This document shows positions 27,600 to 37,585 of a stretch of 64,000 nucleotides of DNA, piece by piece. The notes beneath the pieces were generated by a model. That model did not search any database, had not been told where the DNA came from, and saw nothing but the letters and a program-made list of their open reading frames with translations. Every line of letters starts with the position of its first letter. Positions within the stretch are counted from its first letter, which is position 1. The stretch comes from Rossellomorea marisflavi (GTDB lineage: Bacteria; Bacillota; Bacilli; Bacillales; Bacillaceae_B). The position numbers and the translations under genes are program-made. The stretch covers positions 3,724,001 to 3,788,000 of the forward strand of contig NZ_CP047095.1 in NCBI RefSeq assembly GCF_009806575.1. Reading direction: 5' to 3'.

Positions 27600-28631
27600 T
27601 TACTGAAACTTATCTTTCCATTCGTTCCTTACGCGATCGTAATTCTCATTCACCCAGTCGATATCAAGATCGACGGCATGCGGTTTGACTTTTTCAAGTG
27701 TAAGAGGGGTCTTGGACTCCACTTCCGGGTTGATCGGGATATGATACCAGTTGGCTAGGATCTGCTGACCATCCTTGGAGAGAAGGAAATCCATGAGCTT
27801 CTTGCCGCCATCGGGATTCGGTCCGCCTTCAACAATGGATACAGGGTTCGTCAGGATCGGTGTTTTATCCGGAACAACGAAATCGACGCTTTCCCCTTTT
27901 GCTTTCTGCTCGTAAGCCATGAAGTCGAAGCCGACTCCGATATGGGCTTCACCCATTGAGACCGCTTTCGTTGGAGCGGAACCTGAATCCGGCATGGAGT
28001 TTGCCTGATCTACGAGCTTTTCAAAGTACTCCCAGCCCTCTTTCTCACCGCGTTGCATCATCTGATTCAGCACCATGAGGGTTGCGGTCCCAGATGCAGC
28101 CGGGTTGGAGAATTGGATCTTTCCTTTCCACTTCGGATCAAGAAGATCATCCCATGTCTTCGGCGCTTCTTCCTCCGATACAAGCTCTGTATTATAAGCA
28201 AATCCGAGAACGAAGATTTCCGTACCCACATATTTGCCGTCTTCATGCTTCACCTTGATGCCATCTTCCACTGTGTCCCAATCTTTGGCGAAATCCGGAA
28301 TGTAGGAACCGATGATCCCTTTATCCGCTGCCGCTTCAAACGGAAGGATCCCGCCGCCCCCATACCAGACGTCCCCTTGGGGATTATCCTTTTCTGCCAT
28401 CATCCGGTTTACCAATACGTTCGTTCCCGCATACTGAACGTCAACGGAACCACCGTGGAGTTCCTCGAATTTTTGACCGAGCTCCTTCGTCATATCCGGT
28501 GTTTCCGGAGAATAGAACGTAATCTGTCCCGTTTTGCCGTCTCCATCACCGGAACTCTTGTCTCCTGCGCAACCTGCAAGCAGGCTTCCTGCCAGGATCA
28601 TGGAAGCCACGACCGATAGTGATTTTTTCAT
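27600..28631 (-). CDS. ABC importer substrate-binding lipoprotein, possible organophosphate specificity
   Basis: 343 aa, family 1 extracellular solute-binding protein (SBP_bac_6/8 like). Lipobox LLAGC (Cys21). Then ITFYSPETPDMTKELGQKF, DVWYGGGG, NPAASGTATLMVL and a C-terminal WVNENYDRVRNEWKDKF. It resembles binding proteins of Fe3+/AEP-type importers. Their relative AfuA binds sugar phosphates, so annotation as iron transport would be unsafe. GSAPTKAVSMGEAHIG lies where anion-binding Ser/Thr residues are often found. First gene of the operon, under a leader terminator and PhoP-like repeats; the partners GDPD, GlpP and HAD phosphatase argue for glycerol-3-phosphate or a phosphodiester. Confidence 0.85.
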   Translation of the reverse strand: MKKSLSVVASMILAGSLLAGCAGDKSSGDGDGKTGQITFYSPETPDMTKELGQKFEELHGGSVDVQYAGTNVLVNRMMAEKDNPQGDVWYGGGGILPFEAAADKGIIGSYIPDFAKDWDTVEDGIKVKHEDGKYVGTEIFVLGFAYNTELVSEEEAPKTWDDLLDPKWKGKIQFSNPAASGTATLMVLNQMMQRGEKEGWEYFEKLVDQANSMPDSGSAPTKAVSMGEAHIGVGFDFMAYEQKAKGESVDFVVPDKTPILTNPVSIVEGGPNPDGGKKLMDFLLSKDGQQILANWYHIPINPEVESKTPLTLEKVKPHAVDLDIDWVNENYDRVRNEWKDKFQ

Positions 28632-28669
28632 CTTGAAATCCCCCTATTTTGTTTTTCGAGTTTCCGGGC

Positions 28670-28737
28670 AAAGAAAAAGAGAAGACGCACCAATGTAAAC
28701 CCTTACATTTTAAGGGTTATCAATTGGGCTTCTTCTC
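28670..28737 (-). terminator. Leader terminator in the 5' UTR of the ABC importer operon
   Basis: On the minus strand GAGAAG...CCAAT...AACCCTT-AAAATGT-AAGGGTT...ATTGG...CTTCTC form nested stems, ending in CTTTTTCTTT. It lies between the promoter at 28771-28798 and the ribosome site at about 28640. It is a terminator inside a leader, the architecture GlpP acts on in B. subtilis. The loop-side sequence TGTAAACCCTTACA (28694-28707) is also an imperfect cre-like palindrome. Confidence 0.65.
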
Positions 28738-28770
28738 AAAGTCTCTTCCCAGTCCTATTCGATTACATTT

Positions 28771-28822
28771 ATTATACAAAAATATCTGAATTTTACAACA
28801 TATAATTTACAAATTGTTTACA
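28771..28822 (-). promoter_or_regulatory. Promoter of the ABC importer operon with PhoP-like repeats
   Basis: Minus-strand -35 TTGTAA (28793-28798) and -10 TATAAT (28771-28776), spacer 16 bp. Over and upstream of the -35, the + strand carries TTTACA at 28792, 28806 and 28817. The last two are exactly 11 bp apart, as in PhoP boxes (TT-A/C/T-A-C/T-A direct repeats). The first spacing is 14, so the box is imperfect. Confidence 0.55.
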
Positions 28823-28860
28823 AATGGGAATAAGGGCATGGATGCCCACGCCCTTCTCTC

Positions 28861-29289
28861 TTACTCTATTCGTTTCGTAAATAAGTGGAATGAAACGCCA
28901 AATGGATCCCTCACGAACCCATATCCTTCCGTATAAAACTCCGGGGTGAACGGCTTCAGGATCTCAGCTCCACGGCTCACCAGCTTATCATATATTCCCC
29001 TTGCTTCTTCAACCGTTTCAAATGTGAGACATAAGGAAATATGACTACCTGGTGTAACGGGTAATCCTTCCGTATCATCGGCAAGCATCAATGTGATGTT
29101 TCCGAATGAGAGGACAGCTTGGTCGATCCGATTCAATCGATCTTGCTCTATGCCGATTTTCGCACCTTCAGGTCTATCGCTTATTCGTTGGATGTATCGT
29201 GTTTCGGCACCAAATATGTCTTCATAAAACGTTCTTGCTTCTTCTGCCTCGCTTGTCATAAGTACATAAGGTGATACGTCGAATGTCAT
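28861..29289 (-). CDS. VOC family protein (PhnB-like)
   Basis: 142 aa, two beta-alpha-beta-beta-beta modules: SPYVLMTSEAEEARTFYEDIF...ETRYI, then HISLCLTFETVEEARGIYDKL and GYGFVRDPFGVSFHLF. The DPFG-W/S-H end is typical of PhnB/3-demethylubiquinone-type VOC proteins; no reaction can be assigned. GGAGGG site, ATG at 29289. Divergent from the WYL regulator, with which it shares an 80-bp control region, so regulation by that protein is likely. Confidence 0.85.
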   Translation of the reverse strand: MTFDVSPYVLMTSEAEEARTFYEDIFGAETRYIQRISDRPEGAKIGIEQDRLNRIDQAVLSFGNITLMLADDTEGLPVTPGSHISLCLTFETVEEARGIYDKLVSRGAEILKPFTPEFYTEGYGFVRDPFGVSFHLFTKRIE

Positions 29290-29310
29290 GATTCATGCCC
29301 TCCTTTTCGG

Positions 29311-29343
29311 TATACTGATAGTATAGAACTGATCGGTGTCAGT
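29311..29343. promoter_or_regulatory. Two palindromes between the VOC and WYL regulator genes
   Basis: TATACTGATAGTATA (29311-29325) and ACTGATCGGTGTCAGT (29328-29343) lie back to back in the divergent promoter region. They are candidate operators for the WYL protein. Confidence 0.45.
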
Positions 29344-29368
29344 TTCCGGCACCGTTGGGAGGATGACA

Positions 29369-30292
29369 GTGAAAAAATCTACTCGTTTGTATCATATGAT
29401 CCATTACATGAATGAGGTGCATCATTTCACGTTGAGTGATTTGATGGAAGAATTCAATATTTCTAAAAGCACGGCACTTCGAGATATGAGAGACCTGGAA
29501 GAGCTTGGCGTTCCATTCTACAGTGAAAGCGGTCAGCATGGCGGGTATCACATCATCCGCGAAAGGGGCTTAACGAAGATCGATCTCACTCCTCAGGAGC
29601 TCCTCGCCCTTCTCTTCGCCTTCGGAAGTATCTCCCAGCTTCCAACGATCCCCTTCAACGCTACATATGACGGGATATATCGCAAAATCATCAGCCATTC
29701 AAGTACTGAACAAAAGGCGGAAATCAACCGGTTTTTAGGCAAATTTCAGTATTTCAACAAAAGTGGCCAGGCAACGATTCCACACTTTGAGCAAATGGTT
29801 CAAGCCTCATTCAGCCAGCAAATCTGCATGATCCATTATCAAGGCCGATCCCTGGCCTCCCCCTACTCAGTGGTCGGTTTCCTATTCAAAAACAGCAAAT
29901 GGTATGCAGTGGTGCTGGAGATTCAAACGGATCGTGTCAGACTGTTCAGTATGGAAAAGATTGAAGATGTAGAGCTGAAAGACGATGTGACCGATGCTGG
30001 CGGCGTTACCCTTGAAAACTTCACTCACTATATGAGTCAAGGTGATATGGAAATCGTAGTCCAATGCACGGAAAAGGGGCTGTCCGATCTGACCTCTTAT
30101 TTATGGTCAGATCAAAAAGTAATCAACCAAGAAGGACGGATAATCTTCACATCCTCCATACATCCTCGGGACATTCCTTTTATCGCCAAGCTTCTCACGA
30201 GATCAGGAAGGGAAGTGAAAGTCCTCTCCCCTCCGGAGCTAATAGAGGCCGTGAAAGAAGAACTCGCCCTCTCCCTCGCCCAGTACCAATAA
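29369..30292 (+). CDS. HTH and WYL domain transcriptional regulator (YafY/YobV-like)
   Basis: 307 aa. N-terminal winged HTH (about 1-60, FTLSDLMEEFNISKSTALRD). Central WYL domain (about 140-215): SASPYSVVGFLFKNSKWYAVVLE is the ligand-binding core, with SPY and KWY in place of strict WYL. A WCX C-terminal domain follows to 307. The ATG at 29363 touches the GGGAGG site; GTG at 29369, six bases beyond it, is the better start. Probably controls the divergent VOC gene and itself. Confidence 0.87.
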   Translation: MKKSTRLYHMIHYMNEVHHFTLSDLMEEFNISKSTALRDMRDLEELGVPFYSESGQHGGYHIIRERGLTKIDLTPQELLALLFAFGSISQLPTIPFNATYDGIYRKIISHSSTEQKAEINRFLGKFQYFNKSGQATIPHFEQMVQASFSQQICMIHYQGRSLASPYSVVGFLFKNSKWYAVVLEIQTDRVRLFSMEKIEDVELKDDVTDAGGVTLENFTHYMSQGDMEIVVQCTEKGLSDLTSYLWSDQKVINQEGRIIFTSSIHPRDIPFIAKLLTRSGREVKVLSPPELIEAVKEELALSLAQYQ

Positions 30293-30326
30293 AAAAACAC
30301 CCGTGAGGCGAACAGTCTCACGGGTG
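30291..30326 (-). terminator. Rho-independent terminator of the galactoside operon
   Basis: Perfect 10-bp stem CACCCGTGAG / CTCACGGGTG and seven T on the minus strand, right after the LacI-type gene. Confidence 0.9.
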
Positions 30327-30333
30327 CCTGATC

Positions 30334-31365
<1,032 letters not shown>

Positions 31366-31425
31366 TTACAAGCATTCGTTTCTATTATAGCGAAGAAGCG
31401 GGCATCACACACTTCATTCTCTGAG

Positions 31426-33363
31426 TTATTTCCATTCCACGATGGTGCTGGCATAGGGTGCAAGCGTGTGGTTCCCAACGGTTTTTTCGTCTCCCGTATG
31501 ATTGAGGAGGAACAGATGGTCCTTGCCATCCAGCGTCCGCTTATACACTTCGACACCTGGCCCTGTTTCCATGGACCAGATCCCGTGGCGATCGATGACG
31601 CTCTTTCCGATTTCCTTCATCGACTCCCGGTCAAGTCCTCCACCGATGTAATACACCTGCCCTTTGCCATAGCTGTTCCGTGTAACGGCAGCTTTCTCTT
31701 CATAGAATGGATCCTGATAGCGATAGAGGACCTCGGCAGTGTCTGGTGTGATGAGATCACGCCAGACCGTGACCGTCCCTGACCTCTCCCCTTTGACGGT
31801 CAATTCCTGCCCATCGGCAAGCGCCTCGGTTTCGTGGATCCGGATGCCGCACAGATCGGTCACCATGCCTGGCAAGGCTTCCCCGAGACGGATGTTATTG
31901 TCCTCATCCCTCAACCCCGTCCTGAAGGAGAAGAGAATCGTCCCGCCGTTATCGGCAAACGTCCGCAATCTGTCAGACAGCTTAGAATCCATCATCTGCA
32001 TCACCGGCACGACCAGTACTTTATAGGAATCAAACGGTCGGTCAACGGGGATCACATCAATCGAAGCGTTCCAATCGTAGAAGGCCTGATACATCCGCGT
32101 CAATTCCTTCGTGAAGTCGAAGCCTGAGCTTTGGACCTGCGAGCGCCATGACCAGATGTTTTCATAGCTGTACAGCACGGCGACATCGGCCTGGATCGGA
32201 GCGTTCAACAGCTCTTCATAAGGCTTGATCTCGGAGAAAAGGGACTGGACTTCCTTGTATTTGCGTCCCCGATGATTATCATGGTCCACGACCCCGAAGC
32301 AGAACTGCTCTGCTCCCTTGGTCATCCCCCTCCAGCGGAAGTACAGAAGGTCGGTACAGCCGTGTGCAAATGCCTGGTATGACCACATCTTGGCCTGATT
32401 CGGACGCGGCAGATACCCGATGACGTCATGTCCCTGTGCCCCCATGAGTTCCTCCACGATCCAGTAGTTCTTCCCGAGGAGACCACGGTTGAAGTCATGG
32501 TTCATGGCCACTTCTGCCGGGGAAATCGGTTCCGTCAGACCACCCCACACCGGATAGTTATCGTACGAAACGACATCAAGCTCCCGGGCATGTTCCGGGT
32601 GATCGAACCACTTATCAAAGAATCCTCCTGACACATTCGTCGTGACAAGCTGATGATCGCCTTTGAATTCCCTGACGATCTTCACCATTTCCTTCGCATA
32701 GCGATTCACGGAGAACGAACGGAATTTCGCCCAATCGAGCTTCAGGGACGGGTTGTGCGTCGTAACGGTAGGCGTCGGCATCGGGATTTCGTCGAATCCA
32801 TTATACGTCTGCCCCCAGAAGATGGTCCCCCAGCGCTCATTGAGCTCGTCGACCGTCTTGTATTTATCCTGCAAGAATGTCTGGAACCCTTCATGACACT
32901 GATCACAGTAGCACTGATCACTGCCTTCGTGGCCGAACTCATTGTCGATCTGCCAGACGGTGATGCCCGTCTCCGTGCTGTAATGCTTCACGAGTTCCTC
33001 TGTGATGCGCGAACTGTAGGTCCAATAGTCCTTGGAGTTGAAGCAATACTGCCTCCTGCCCCCAAAGCTCCTGGTAAGTCCCCTCTCGTCCTTGGACAGG
33101 ATGGACGGATGCTTCTTCGCTAGCCATGCCGGGAACGTTGCCGTCGGGGTCCCGAACATGACGGACAGATCCCTCTTTTTTGCTTTCTTGATCACTTCGT
33201 CAAAGAAGGAAAAGTCGAATTCCCCTTCCTTGCTTTCCATCAGATGCCAGGCGAATTCACCGATCCGGATCATGGTGGACCCCATTTCCTTGATGCCATC
33301 AAGGTCTTCATCCATCATCTCTTTCGGCCAATGCTCCGGATAATAATCCACTCCCAAATACAT
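31426..33363 (-). CDS. Beta-galactosidase, GH42
   Basis: 645-aa cytoplasmic enzyme, no signal peptide. TIM barrel (about 1-375) starting MYLGVDYYPEHWP; acid/base Glu in WQIDNEFGHEG (about 136-146); zinc-type cluster CYCDQC just after; nucleophile Glu in YWIVEELMGAQG (about 310). Trimerisation domain about 385-580 (IQADVAVLYSYENIWSW), C-terminal beta domain to the end. Cuts imported beta-galactosides or galactooligosaccharides. GGAGG site; 21 bp after galK. Confidence 0.94.
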   Translation of the reverse strand: MYLGVDYYPEHWPKEMMDEDLDGIKEMGSTMIRIGEFAWHLMESKEGEFDFSFFDEVIKKAKKRDLSVMFGTPTATFPAWLAKKHPSILSKDERGLTRSFGGRRQYCFNSKDYWTYSSRITEELVKHYSTETGITVWQIDNEFGHEGSDQCYCDQCHEGFQTFLQDKYKTVDELNERWGTIFWGQTYNGFDEIPMPTPTVTTHNPSLKLDWAKFRSFSVNRYAKEMVKIVREFKGDHQLVTTNVSGGFFDKWFDHPEHARELDVVSYDNYPVWGGLTEPISPAEVAMNHDFNRGLLGKNYWIVEELMGAQGHDVIGYLPRPNQAKMWSYQAFAHGCTDLLYFRWRGMTKGAEQFCFGVVDHDNHRGRKYKEVQSLFSEIKPYEELLNAPIQADVAVLYSYENIWSWRSQVQSSGFDFTKELTRMYQAFYDWNASIDVIPVDRPFDSYKVLVVPVMQMMDSKLSDRLRTFADNGGTILFSFRTGLRDEDNNIRLGEALPGMVTDLCGIRIHETEALADGQELTVKGERSGTVTVWRDLITPDTAEVLYRYQDPFYEEKAAVTRNSYGKGQVYYIGGGLDRESMKEIGKSVIDRHGIWSMETGPGVEVYKRTLDGKDHLFLLNHTGDEKTVGNHTLAPYASTIVEWK

Positions 33364-33384
33364 ATCGTTTCCTCCATTCTATCG

Positions 33385-34527
33385 TTACCTGATCGGTGTC
33401 ACTTCACTTGCTCCCGCTCCGGCTTTCACCACATAGAAACTGGCGGTCCTGCCGGTCGAGCCCTCATAGGCACTTCCTACTTCCTGAATAAAAGACGGAA
33501 CGGCGGTTTCCGCCACCAGATTTACGGTGCAGCCCCCGAATCCCGCTCCCGTCATGCGCGCCCCGATCGTTCCATGATGCTGCCAGGCCGCATCGACAAG
33601 CGCATCAAGGGCATCACCGGTCACCTCATAATCGACCCGCAGGGATTCATGGGACTCCTTCATCAATTGTCCGAATCCATAAATGTCCCCATTTCTTAAA
33701 AGCTCTGCTCCTCTGCGCGTACGGTCATTCTCCGTTACCACGTGTCGGACCCGCCTTGTTTCCTCGTCCGATAATTGCGCCATCACCCGTGAGAAGTCCT
33801 CCGGCGTCAGCTCTCCAAGCGACGCAATGCCTTCAAGTTTCAAAAGCGCATCCTCACATGTTTTCCGCCGCTCATTATAGGCAGAACCCGCGAGTTCACG
33901 TCGTACATTCGAATTGGCAATCACGATGGAGATGCCTTCAAGAGGCAAAGGGATGTAGTCATACTTCAAGCTGCCACAGTCAAGGAGGATCCCCCGCTGT
34001 GCTTTCCCGAACCCTACGGCAAACTGATCCATGATGCCGCAGTTCACCCCGATATATCGGTTCTCCACTTCTTGACTGATCAGTACGAGATCTAGGGTGG
34101 AATGCTCGAGGCTGTACCACTCATTCACCATGACCGCGGTCGCAATCTCGATGGAAGCAGATGAGGATAGTCCGGCCCCATTGGGGATATTCCCCTGATA
34201 GTACAGGTCCATCCCACGTGGTTCCCCTTGAAGCAGATGGTGAAAGATGCCCTTCGGGTAGTTCGCCCAGCCATCCTCCGGATCATACGCGAGGTGATAA
34301 ACCGGGACTTCAATGATTCCCGCTTCAGGAAAGTTTTCTGAGAACAGGCGAATCAGATCGGTTCCATTTTCCCTGGCCGATACATAGGTGCCGACACCGA
34401 GAGCGCACGGCAGGACAAGGCCCCCTGTATAATCCGTGTGTTCACCGATCAGATTGACCCTGCCGGGGGCGAAGAAGGTACGGATTCCTTCGTCCTTTCC
34501 TCCAAATACATCGGTCAGTTTCTTCAT
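33385..34527 (-). CDS. galK: Galactokinase, copy in the galactoside operon
   Basis: 380-aa GHMP kinase that phosphorylates galactose at C1. Galactokinase signature [15 protein letters not shown] near the N-terminus, ATP loop [13 protein letters not shown], catalytic region GVNCGIMDQFAVGFG, and motif 3 [13 protein letters not shown]. Overlaps the alpha-galactosidase gene by 4 bp. A second, clearly different galactokinase lies at 46659. The copy here supplies Gal-1-P while oligosaccharides are being hydrolysed. Confidence 0.93.
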   Translation of the reverse strand: MKKLTDVFGGKDEGIRTFFAPGRVNLIGEHTDYTGGLVLPCALGVGTYVSARENGTDLIRLFSENFPEAGIIEVPVYHLAYDPEDGWANYPKGIFHHLLQGEPRGMDLYYQGNIPNGAGLSSSASIEIATAVMVNEWYSLEHSTLDLVLISQEVENRYIGVNCGIMDQFAVGFGKAQRGILLDCGSLKYDYIPLPLEGISIVIANSNVRRELAGSAYNERRKTCEDALLKLEGIASLGELTPEDFSRVMAQLSDEETRRVRHVVTENDRTRRGAELLRNGDIYGFGQLMKESHESLRVDYEVTGDALDALVDAAWQHHGTIGARMTGAGFGGCTVNLVAETAVPSFIQEVGSAYEGSTGRTASFYVVKAGAGASEVTPIR

Positions 34528-36749
34528 CGTGCATCCCCCACTTTTTCAAACTTCCAGATCGCCGATTGGAAATCTCCTGTCATTATGGTATTCTCTGTCC
34601 TCACAGTCCCACTGAAGAACGGTGGAATCAGGAAGCCGACATTCATCAGTTCATCTCCATAGTAGCGGGTCCCGCTTCCCTTCAGCTCATAAAGGCCATC
34701 GGGGTCAAGTCCCCGCATGGGAACGCGGATGAGAGAAGGATTCGGCTTCGCCAGTACCCGGTAAAAGGCAAGAATGGCCTCATTGGCATCGGATACCATC
34801 CACGCTGCATCACTTCCTTCGAATGGACTCACAAGGCGGTGGAACGATCCGAACTGAATGAGCTTGCGATTGGCTTTGAAGAAGGTCACCTGCTCCCTTA
34901 CCGCCGCTTTCTCTTCATGGGAAAGGGCCGTTGCATCAAGCTCATAGCCGAAAGCCCCGAACATGGCCGTATGGAATCGCATCTCGATCGGTGTCGAGCG
35001 CCCTGTCTGGTGATTCGGTGAATTGGAAACATGGGCCCCCATGGAAGACAGGGGATAGACAAGTGAAGTTCCCCATTGAATCTTCAATCGTTCCACAGCG
35101 TCAGTATTGTCACTCGTCCACGTCTGGGGCATGTAATGAAGCATGCCTGGATCGAAACGATTGCCACCGCTTGCACAGGATTCAAACAAAATATGCGGGA
35201 ACGCCTTCGTCAATCTTTCCAAAAGGGAGTACAACCCCAATACATAGCGGTGGGCCACCTCTCCCTGCAGATGTTCCCTGGAACCGACTTCCGTCATATT
35301 CCGGTTCATATCCCATTTCACATACATGATATCCGCCGAGCTGAACACATCGCTGAGTACGCGATACAAATGCTCGACCACTTCATCCCGGGAAAGATCG
35401 AGAATGAACTGATTACGCCCGTGGGACAGGGGACGGTCCTCCACGCCCAGCACCCAATCGGGGTGTTCTTCATAAAGGGAACTCTTCACTGAAATCATTT
35501 CCGGTTCCACCCAGATCCCGAACCCCTGATGCGCAGGCATCCCTTCTCGCAAACCATCCAGTCCACGAGGCAGTTTCCTTTTGTCCGGCGTCCAGTCGCC
35601 GAGGGAGGATGTATCATGATTCCGTCCTTCAAACCACCCGTCATCGAGGACGAACAGTTCTATGCCAAGATCCGCTGCCTCCCCGGCAATGTCGAGGAGT
35701 TTATCTTCATGAAAATCAAAATACGTTGCTTCCCAGTTATTGATCAGGACCGGACGCTCACGATCGCGCCACTCCCCTCTTGCCAATCGGGTGCGATAAA
35801 GCTCGTGATACGTGGCACTCATCCCTCCAAGTCCCCGGTCGGAGTAGACCATGACCGCTTCCGGCGACTGCAGGCTCTCACCCTTTTCCAGTCGCCACTC
35901 AAAACCGAACGGATTGATTCCGATCATGGCACGTGACACATCATGGGCATCGACTTCGACGCCCCCGAAGAAGTTCCCGCTGTAAACGAGGCTGAATCCG
36001 TAGACCTCTCCCGCATATTCCGTCGACGCTTTAGAACAAAGGGCAAAGAACGGATTATGCTTGGAGCTTGAAACCCCCTTCTTGCTGTCGATGGACTGCA
36101 GTCCTTTCCTCAAGGCCGTCTTTTCCACATGCCCTTCCCGGATCCACGCTCCGTTCAAATGAAGGAAGTCATAGTCTTTAACTGGAAAGTCCACTGACGC
36201 ACTCAGCAGACGCTCCACCGTAATCGGTATATCTCCACCGTTCACGATGCGGGAGCTCCTGATCACTGCATCGCGATCATGGAACACGGTGTAGAGAAGC
36301 TCCAGACTGACATCGGCAACCCCATCCTGCAAGGTCAGGACGAGAGTCTCCGCTTCCTCCCCGGAATGCACATACACACCCGGAAGCCCTTCCAAAGAGG
36401 GCTTCCCCTTTTCGATTCTATGAGATTGATAGACAAACCCTGATGTCCGGCTGCCGTTTGCATGCTTCACCACGACGGCGGGCTCCCGGAAATCGGATGT
36501 GCCGTACACAGGGAATTCCTGTTTTAAGAACTCCAAGGAAAAGAGCTGATCCCCCTCATAGGGGAAGCACATATTCCCAAGCGGCTCAGACGGGAGCTGA
36601 AGCAGATGGGAGAAGTCCTCGCGGTGGCGGATTTTTTTCCCGTAATATAAATGCCCAGGGTTCCCGTTTTTCAGGATGGTTAAGATATAGCTGACGTTCT
36701 TCCCCTGGAGGTGGAATTGATTGGTTTCTTTATTGACAAAGATCGGCAC
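34524..36749 (-). CDS. Alpha-galactosidase, GH36
   Basis: 741 aa, cytoplasmic. N-terminal beta-supersandwich (1-about 330), (beta/alpha)8 barrel (about 335-640) with NNWEATYFDFHEDKL, FVLDDGWFEGRND-like segment, nucleophile Asp in MYVKWDMNR, acid/base Asp in TWTSDNTDAVERL, and CASGGNRFD. C-terminal beta domain. Removes terminal alpha-galactose from melibiose or raffinose-type sugars. GTG start at 36749 behind AAAGGAGG. Couples to galK by a 4-bp overlap. Confidence 0.94.
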   Translation of the reverse strand: MPIFVNKETNQFHLQGKNVSYILTILKNGNPGHLYYGKKIRHREDFSHLLQLPSEPLGNMCFPYEGDQLFSLEFLKQEFPVYGTSDFREPAVVVKHANGSRTSGFVYQSHRIEKGKPSLEGLPGVYVHSGEEAETLVLTLQDGVADVSLELLYTVFHDRDAVIRSSRIVNGGDIPITVERLLSASVDFPVKDYDFLHLNGAWIREGHVEKTALRKGLQSIDSKKGVSSSKHNPFFALCSKASTEYAGEVYGFSLVYSGNFFGGVEVDAHDVSRAMIGINPFGFEWRLEKGESLQSPEAVMVYSDRGLGGMSATYHELYRTRLARGEWRDRERPVLINNWEATYFDFHEDKLLDIAGEAADLGIELFVLDDGWFEGRNHDTSSLGDWTPDKRKLPRGLDGLREGMPAHQGFGIWVEPEMISVKSSLYEEHPDWVLGVEDRPLSHGRNQFILDLSRDEVVEHLYRVLSDVFSSADIMYVKWDMNRNMTEVGSREHLQGEVAHRYVLGLYSLLERLTKAFPHILFESCASGGNRFDPGMLHYMPQTWTSDNTDAVERLKIQWGTSLVYPLSSMGAHVSNSPNHQTGRSTPIEMRFHTAMFGAFGYELDATALSHEEKAAVREQVTFFKANRKLIQFGSFHRLVSPFEGSDAAWMVSDANEAILAFYRVLAKPNPSLIRVPMRGLDPDGLYELKGSGTRYYGDELMNVGFLIPPFFSGTVRTENTIMTGDFQSAIWKFEKVGDAR

Positions 36750-36763
36750 TCAAATGGCCTCCT

Positions 36764-37585
36764 TTATTTCACCGCGCTTCCGAGCATGCCAGAGATGAAC
36801 TGGCGCTGAAGGGCGAGGAAGAAGATGATGATCGGGATGGTGGCAATGGTGACCCCTGACATGACCTGACCGTAGTCGATCCTCGACAGGCCGAACAGGG
36901 AGGACAGTGCAACCGGGAATGTGTACATTTCATTCGATGACAAGGCAATCAATGGCCACAGGAAGCTGTTCCACTGATACAAGAATAGGAAGATTGCCGT
37001 CGCGGCAAGAGCGGGCTTCATGGACGGCATGACGATCCGGAAGAAGATCTTCCATTCCCCGGAGCCGTCGATACGCGCCGCCTCGATCAAGGAATTCGGG
37101 AACGCCAGCATATTCTGCCTCATGAGGAAGATGGCGAATGGATACGCCAGGTTCGGCAGGATCAACGCTTGATACGTATCGAGCCAGCCGAAGTTCGCCA
37201 TCATCTTGAAGAGCGGGATGATCGTCGCATGATACGGCACCATCATGGATAGCAGGAAGATACCAAAGATGATGTTGCGTCCCCTGAAACGGAATTTGGC
37301 AAAGGCATAGGCTGCCATGGAACAGATCAGGAGACTGAGGACCGTATAGACAATCGCCACGAACAAGGAGTTGAACATGACCCGTCCGATATCAATCGCT
37401 TCGTTGAGATTCTTCACATTTTCCACGAGCTTTGCACCCGGGATGAGGACCGGCGGCTTCGAGAACAACTTCCCGCTCTCGTTCGTCGCTCCGATCGCTG
37501 CCCAGTAGAACGGGAAGAGGGAAATCAATGCACCGATGACAAGGACGACATACATGGTGATTTTTTTACCGATTGATTTTCTCAT
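36764..37585 (-). CDS. Carbohydrate ABC transporter permease (MalG/MsmG type)
   Basis: 273 aa, six helices. EAA loop EAARIDGSGEWKIFFRIVMP (about 190-209). N-terminal helix after MRKSIGKKITMY. Overlaps the preceding permease by 4 bp. Together they form the channel for the galactoside-binding lipoprotein. No ATPase gene is present in the operon, so a shared MsmX-type ATPase encoded elsewhere is expected. Confidence 0.92.
   Translation of the reverse strand: MRKSIGKKITMYVVLVIGALISLFPFYWAAIGATNESGKLFSKPPVLIPGAKLVENVKNLNEAIDIGRVMFNSLFVAIVYTVLSLLICSMAAYAFAKFRFRGRNIIFGIFLLSMMVPYHATIIPLFKMMANFGWLDTYQALILPNLAYPFAIFLMRQNMLAFPNSLIEAARIDGSGEWKIFFRIVMPSMKPALAATAIFLFLYQWNSFLWPLIALSSNEMYTFPVALSSLFGLSRIDYGQVMSGVTIATIPIIIFFLALQRQFISGMLGSAVK

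Noticed and set aside
24757..28631. Ferric iron uptake operon
   Set aside because: The subunits resemble FbpABC-type systems, but neighbours (GDPD, GlpP, HAD phosphatase) and PhoP-like repeats point to organophosphate, and I see no clear Fur box at the promoter.
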